Part shown: piece after piece, positions 45,598-48,878 of the stretch
Layout of the letters: every line of letters starts with the position of its first letter
Position numbering within the stretch: position 1 is the first letter of the stretch
From: a virus
Direction: 5' to 3' (one strand)
Virus record (IMG/VR): IMGVR_UViG_3300025011_000071
Location: 1-48,878 of that record
Length of the DNA stretch: 48,878 bases
Translations under genes and position numbers: made by a program
Notes under the pieces: model-generated
The model's input: only the letters and a program-made list of their open reading frames with translations
Told to the model about the DNA's origin: nothing
Database searches by the model: none

Positions 45598-47219
45598 TAA
45601 ATTATCCTCCCATATTCCGCTGTCCCTTCCTCCCGATCCTCGTCTTCTAGCTGTTTATATTCCTCTTCAATAGAAATCTCTTCTTCCGAAATACTTCCAT
45701 CTGCATTAAGCCTCTGTTGTGAGAAGTTCCTCTCCCCTAGCTTAAACATCTTTATTATATTCGCAAAACAATCCATTACGTCTTTAAGCTTTGAGAAAGG
45801 AAACGAGAGAAGTTGACTTTCCAACGGTCCATGTATTGCCGCCATTACATTATGATAAACAACTCCCATTCGATAGAAAGGAATTAAACCCCTTATTCTT
45901 TCATCTTTTTCTTTATTTGCTTTTATCTCCACAAGTTCATAATACTTACTTCTGGTATTTATATATTGCTGGAAGGGCCAGGTTGCATATTCACTTAACC
46001 CTGTTACTTCAAAACCTATTACAGAAGTTTTTAACAAATCTGCCATATCGCAAGCTTTAGCAAAAGTTTCTTCTGGATGATACTTTCCATTCTCACATTG
46101 ACGAAGAAAAATCATATTATTTATCGGATTAAAACCTATCCCAAGAATAGCCGTATCTGCACTTTTGGGATTTACGGTTTTTGCAGGGTCTACAATAACT
46201 ACATTCTCACAGTTCGCTAAAAACCCTTTCCATTTCTCCTGCCCCTCGGAATAATGTCTAAAGAAAGAAGCTTGGAACGGAGAATCTTCTGTAGCAATGA
46301 CAATATTGCGGAATTCCATAAAGAAGAGAGAAAGCTCCCCTCTCCAGCGATAAGCCGCCGCCTTAGCTCTAATCCTCGCCGTAGACATATATTCCGGCCA
46401 CATGCTTTCATACTTATCATTACAAGCCTCTAAACGAATAGAATAAAACTTTTCTCTTGTTTCTAAAATCTCTATCTCTTCTTCCGTTAGTTCCATTTCA
46501 GAACTATCCATTTCTTTTCTCTCTTCTAAGAGATTTGCAAGAAGAGAGTCTTGATGTACTACAGTTCCGATAACTATTAAACGACTCTCGGAATAATCCG
46601 CATTATCCATTGCTCCCATTAAATCCGAGAAGAACCACTCTTTCTGCTTCTTCCGAATCATTTCATTTTTAACTTCATCTTTATCTTCAAGATCATCTAC
46701 AATAAAAATAGTAGGTCTATGCCCCCTCCAATTAAGCCCGCGAACTTGACTTCCACTTCCTTTTGCCTGGATAAAGCAAAAAGGAATTCCATTCTCATCT
46801 ACAAGTTCCAACTCCCCTGCTTCTTCTGCCCACTTAACTCCCTTTAAATTTCCAAACAATTCTCTTATAAGGGGGTTATACTGAAGTTCCGAAGCGAGAG
46901 TTTTTACCTTCTTCGCGGCTTCTGTCTGAGAAGAAGATATATAAACTATATAAGGAGCAAAACGGAAAAGGGCTTTTCTTGCACAAAAAAAGAGACCTAC
47001 TGCTGTACTTTTTCCAAATCCCCTTGGAGCAGCTAGAGCAATAAGTCTCTTACTATCATCATCTAGAAGTTCAAATATTGTATCATGAACCCCGCAAAAA
47101 GCTCTTGTTACGTAGCTTTTAAAAAAAGTAATAGCAGTTATTGCGGTAGAGAAAAGACAAGGTTTTAGCAACTCCTCTATTTCCGTAGGGGTCAGGGAAC
47201 TTACTCCTTCATTATCCAT
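45597..47219 (-). CDS. terL: Terminase large subunit, 540 aa
   Basis: Walker A APRGFGKST (residues 64-72), Walker B IFIVDDLED (about 171-179) with catalytic acidic residues, and the coupling motif VIGTVVHQDS. The C-terminal nuclease has VIVDPAKT (about 340), then GFEVTGLSEYATW. Length is normal for the family. It packages DNA through the portal using ATP hydrolysis and cuts it. It is translated with the small subunit (8-nt overlap). Confidence 0.92.
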   Translation of the reverse strand: MDNEGVSSLTPTEIEELLKPCLFSTAITAITFFKSYVTRAFCGVHDTIFELLDDDSKRLIALAAPRGFGKSTAVGLFFCARKALFRFAPYIVYISSSQTEAAKKVKTLASELQYNPLIRELFGNLKGVKWAEEAGELELVDENGIPFCFIQAKGSGSQVRGLNWRGHRPTIFIVDDLEDKDEVKNEMIRKKQKEWFFSDLMGAMDNADYSESRLIVIGTVVHQDSLLANLLEERKEMDSSEMELTEEEIEILETREKFYSIRLEACNDKYESMWPEYMSTARIRAKAAAYRWRGELSLFFMEFRNIVIATEDSPFQASFFRHYSEGQEKWKGFLANCENVVIVDPAKTVNPKSADTAILGIGFNPINNMIFLRQCENGKYHPEETFAKACDMADLLKTSVIGFEVTGLSEYATWPFQQYINTRSKYYELVEIKANKEKDERIRGLIPFYRMGVVYHNVMAAIHGPLESQLLSFPFSKLKDVMDCFANIIKMFKLGERNFSQQRLNADGSISEEEISIEEEYKQLEDEDREEGTAEYGRII

Positions 47220-47706
47220 TATTCCCCTCCACTTCTACTTCTACAACTCTTCCACTCATTCCACTCATCAATGCCCTCTGTGCTTCTTTAATCTGTTCTA
47301 TCCTAGAAGAAGTGCAGAAAACATTAGTAACAGTAGTATTAACGGTAGAGCTTTTTCCAAAGCCAGTTCTATCTAAAAAATCCATAGCTATAGTAGCTTT
47401 TGTTTTTGCAGGGACTTCTCTATCATTTAGAAAATCATTAAGAACCTGAACTCCTTTCTCTGCTCCTCTTAGAAGTTCTTTCTTAATATCCAAAGCCTCT
47501 TCATCTCTCTTTCCAGAAAGACTATTTCTAAACTCTTTATAAACCGGACTATTCATTATAATCGAAACCCGGCAATAAGTCATTCTTAACCTATCCGCTA
47601 TATCTTTAGGTCTTAAACCTGTAACCTCTAACCTTGCTATCTCTTTATGTTTTTCCCATAAATAAGTAAGAGGTTGAATCGGCTGGATTTTTCGGGGAAC
47701 TCGCAT
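47212..47706 (-). CDS. terS: Terminase small subunit, 164 aa
   Basis: AAGGAGG precedes the ATG. An N-terminal helix-turn-helix (HKEIARLEVTGLRPKDIADRLRMTYCRVSIIM) binds the packaging site, followed by a helical oligomerisation region (ELLRGAEKGVQVLNDFL) and a C-terminal part ending in an acidic tail. It sits directly upstream of the large subunit and is the first gene of the leftward virion operon. Confidence 0.85.
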   Translation of the reverse strand: MRVPRKIQPIQPLTYLWEKHKEIARLEVTGLRPKDIADRLRMTYCRVSIIMNSPVYKEFRNSLSGKRDEEALDIKKELLRGAEKGVQVLNDFLNDREVPAKTKATIAMDFLDRTGFGKSSTVNTTVTNVFCTSSRIEQIKEAQRALMSGMSGRVVEVEVEGNNG

Positions 47707-47976
47707 TTCTCTTTCTCAACCTCCTTTTTTAGAAATCTTTAATCCTCTTTTCTTTTCCCTAACTAGTTATAACTCTAACAGAAAGAGAAGAAAAAGAAAA
47801 GAAGTTTTTTCTTTTTTAGAAGTTTCTTAAAATTTTTTAATCATATTTCTAAAAATTTGCGAATTTTGTAAACCTCAGTCTCCGCGCGTTTGCAAAAAGA
47901 AAAATCCCCAAAGGGGGTCTTCTTTCTTTAAGAAAAAAGAAAGGAGTTAATGAGAAAAGAAAGTTTTATTTTTCTC
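47707..47976. other. Divergent intergenic region between terS and the 47977 promoter, with a GC-rich island
   Basis: No gene is visible. The strong terS ribosome site lies at the left edge. A GC island (TCCGCGCGTTTGC near 47880-47892) stands out in AT-rich DNA beside terS, where packaging sites are often found. A hairpin ATCCCC-AAA-GGGGGT (47904-47918) is followed by a T-rich run (terminator-like on +). I could not find a convincing leftward sigma70 promoter for the virion operon here. Confidence 0.5.
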
Positions 47977-48005
47977 TTGTTTTTCTTTTCTTGTTAGGGT
48001 AGAAT
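47977..48005 (+). promoter_or_regulatory. Sigma70-type promoter for the 48036 operon
   Basis: TTGTTT (47977-47982), a 17-nt spacer, then TAGAAT (48000-48005). The first gene starts 31 nt downstream, after GGGGAGGAAGG. Confidence 0.7.
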
Positions 48006-48035
48006 AAAATAAAAACACTTAAGGGGAGGAAGGAA

Positions 48036-48191
48036 ATGACAAGGGAATTGATATTAGAAATGCTAAGAACAGTAGATACAAAAAGGGAAAGACTTGCAGT
48101 TCTTACATTACTTGCATTTTTTGATGAAAGAGAAGAGGATGCAAGATATCAGGGGGAAAGATTTGTAATGAGTGAAGAGGGGAAAATATAA
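48036..48191 (+). CDS. Hypothetical small helical protein, 51 aa
   Basis: GGGGAGGAAGG precedes the ATG, under the promoter at 47977. Helical: MTRELILEMLRTVDTKRERL, then AVLTLLAFFDEREED and a charged end. A small first protein of an early operon, plausibly a host-takeover or anti-defence peptide. Function is unknown. Confidence 0.7.
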   Translation: MTRELILEMLRTVDTKRERLAVLTLLAFFDEREEDARYQGERFVMSEEGKI

Positions 48192-48208
48192 CTAAAAGGG
48201 GAATGGAA

Positions 48209-48394
48209 ATGAAAGCAAAAACAGAAATGAAATATTTAGCACTTTCTTTTAATAAAAATAACGAAATAGCGCACAGTGAAGTTTTTAATGCTAACTTTGA
48301 AGAGATTGAAGAAATAAGGGAAAGATGGGAAAAGTATTATCCTAATGAGAGATTTGTATGGCATGTTTCCTTTCAACATTCTTTTAAGAAATAA
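48209..48394 (+). CDS. Hypothetical protein, 61 aa
   Basis: ATG 48209 is preferred over ATG 48203 because AAAAGGGGA is then 6-8 nt upstream. The strand-helix-strand pattern MKYLALSFNKNNEIAHSEVF, ANFEEIEEIRERWEKYYPN, ERFVWHVSF suggests a compact ferredoxin-like or dimeric fold. Function is unknown. It ends just before the second promoter of the operon. Confidence 0.65.
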   Translation: MKAKTEMKYLALSFNKNNEIAHSEVFNANFEEIEEIRERWEKYYPNERFVWHVSFQHSFKK

Positions 48395-48405
48395 AAACTT
48401 TTTCC

Positions 48406-48443
48406 TTGCTTCTTAGATAAACCTAGGATATACTAGGTTTATC
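48406..48443 (+). promoter_or_regulatory. Strong promoter overlapped by an operator-like palindrome
   Basis: TTGCTT (48406-48411), exactly 17 nt, TATACT (48429-48434). An 11-bp perfect inverted repeat (GATAAACCTAG at 48416-48426 and CTAGGTTTATC at 48433-48443) covers the spacer and -10 box, so a dimeric repressor bound there would block polymerase. It drives the 48471 and 48571 genes. Confidence 0.75.
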
Positions 48444-48470
48444 AATAGAAACAAAGAGGAGGTGAAAAAG

Positions 48471-48530
48471 ATGCTAGGATTAATCCTAGTCTTAATGGCA
48501 GTAGTAGGATTTTTAACCAAAAAGAAGTAA
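48471..48530 (+). CDS. 19-residue membrane peptide (MLGLILVLMAVVGFLTKKK)
   Basis: AGAGGAGGTGAAAAAG before the ATG is one of the best ribosome sites in the genome. The peptide is one hydrophobic span with a KKK end, like small toxins, holin-like peptides or regulatory leader peptides. Its first codons are also a DNA palindrome. It is the first ORF after the operator-controlled promoter. It could be a membrane-acting early peptide or a leader controlling the next gene. Confidence 0.6.
   Translation: MLGLILVLMAVVGFLTKKK
48474..48489. promoter_or_regulatory. Perfect 16-bp palindrome inside the start of the 19-aa ORF
   Basis: CTAGGATTAATCCTAG is its own reverse complement. It shares CTAGGAT with the operator-like sequence at the promoter 50 nt upstream, which suggests a second binding site of the same regulator, or an mRNA hairpin sequestering the start codon region. 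Confidence 0.55.
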
Positions 48531-48570
48531 CAACTATTCTCATTAAAAGAGAAAAAAGGGGAGTTAAGCC

Positions 48571-48878
48571 ATGGAAGAAAATAAATCCTTAATCGTTGAA
48601 AGTTCCTTTGGAGTTAAAGAACAGCATGAGGTAGAAAAAGACGGCAAGAAAGTAATGGTAGATAACGAGAAAAGAACGGTTGTAGAATTCAAACTGGACT
48701 TCTCAAAACTCTCTAGAGAAGAAATAGCAGTTTACGCTGCAAGAGAAGTTACGAGGGATGTAAACGCCGAGATAAGAGACGGGAAAAAGAAAATCGCTGA
48801 AATTCAGGGAAGTGTTATAAAGGTAAAACCCTTTGAAAAAGGAGAAAGAGGAAAAGCGAAAGTAACGGAAGAAAACGC
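48571..48878 (+). CDS. N-terminal part of the 130-aa charged protein (continues at base 3)
   Basis: AAAAAAGGGGAGTTAAGCC precedes ATG 48571. The gene runs off the end of the window and continues at base 3, because base 48752 equals base 1. These 308 bases encode about 102 residues: a beta-like start (SLIVESSFGVKEQHEVEKDG), then FKLDFSKLSREEIAVYAAREV and a basic stretch RDGKKKIAEI. The codon bias and strong promoter indicate abundant early expression. Function is unknown. Confidence 0.85.
   Translation, partial: MEENKSLIVESSFGVKEQHEVEKDGKKVMVDNEKRTVVEFKLDFSKLSREEIAVYAAREVTRDVNAEIRDGKKKIAEIQGSVIKVKPFEKGERGKAKVTEEN
48752..48878. repeat. Terminal direct repeat, right copy
   Basis: Identical to bases 1-127. 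It should be removed from one end when the sequence is closed into a circle. Confidence 0.95.

Noticed and set aside
1-48878. CRISPR array
   Set aside because: No set of regularly spaced direct repeats of 24-40 bp was seen. The only tandem repeats are short (period 16 near 412-442, and coding repeats in the 12236 gene).
1-48878. tRNA or rRNA genes
   Set aside because: No cloverleaf or rRNA-like stretch was recognised by eye in the few gaps. A tRNAscan run would be needed to be sure.
1-48878. Integrase, excisionase or CI-type repressor (temperate lifestyle)
   Set aside because: No tyrosine or serine recombinase motif and no classic repressor were seen. The operator palindrome at 48416 alone does not show lysogeny.

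Overview
The window is one complete, AT-rich, tailed-phage genome of about 48.75 kb. Its first 127 bases are repeated exactly at the end (48752-48878). That is what a circular assembly cut at an arbitrary point looks like (a 127-base k-mer overlap), and one gene (48571 to 212) runs across the join. Large and small terminase, portal, acidic scaffold and a DUF5309-like capsid protein are all present. There is no tape measure, tail tube, sheath, integrase, RNA polymerase or recognisable repressor. This points to a virulent podovirus-like phage. Lipoprotein and Sec signal peptides and a GH24 endolysin suggest a Gram-negative host. Heavy use of AGA, ATA and GGA codons and purine-rich coding strands could mean a thermophilic or otherwise low-GC host, but the host cannot be named from the sequence.

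Layout. From 47977 across the join to 260 there is a short rightward operon with two good sigma70-like promoters, an operator-like palindrome, a 19-residue membrane peptide and a codon-optimised 130-aa protein, closed by an intrinsic terminator. 261-750 is a gene-free AT-rich stretch with a 22-bp inverted repeat and tandem repeats (possible origin). 751-26146 is a long rightward array. It starts with many small proteins, often Cys-rich. A codon-optimised 116-aa gene follows, and directly after it come about 640 nt of structured non-coding sequence (5662-6299). Next is the replication and recombination module: Cas4/RecB-like nuclease, Sak4-like ATPase, and an SSB-like protein with a likely -1 frameshift. 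An 8-kb island of exported beta-helix and lectin proteins (11857-20011) interrupts this module. It then resumes with a UDG-PolA fusion polymerase, a DUF3987-type ATPase, zinc-ribbon proteins and a DUF1599/MazG-like protein. A bidirectional terminator at 26167-26203 separates this from the leftward virion module (47706 down to 26205): terminase, lysis cassette, portal, scaffold, capsid, fibre/spike, adaptor/nozzle and internal (ejection) proteins.

The most notable items are four. First, a 1711-aa putative internal virion protein carries an apparently intact HD-GYP phosphodiesterase domain next to an ADP-ribosyltransferase-like domain, which could be delivered into the host with the DNA. Second, the SSB-like gene ends in an in-phase A_AAA_AAG slippery site, followed by a hairpin and a 29-codon -1 frame ending in an acidic tail. 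Third, there is a candidate large structured RNA. Fourth, several putative adhesins, including a spike-like protein in the virion operon, carry signal peptides and three of them share a GSTG repeat.

All family names come from reading motifs by eye. No database search was possible.
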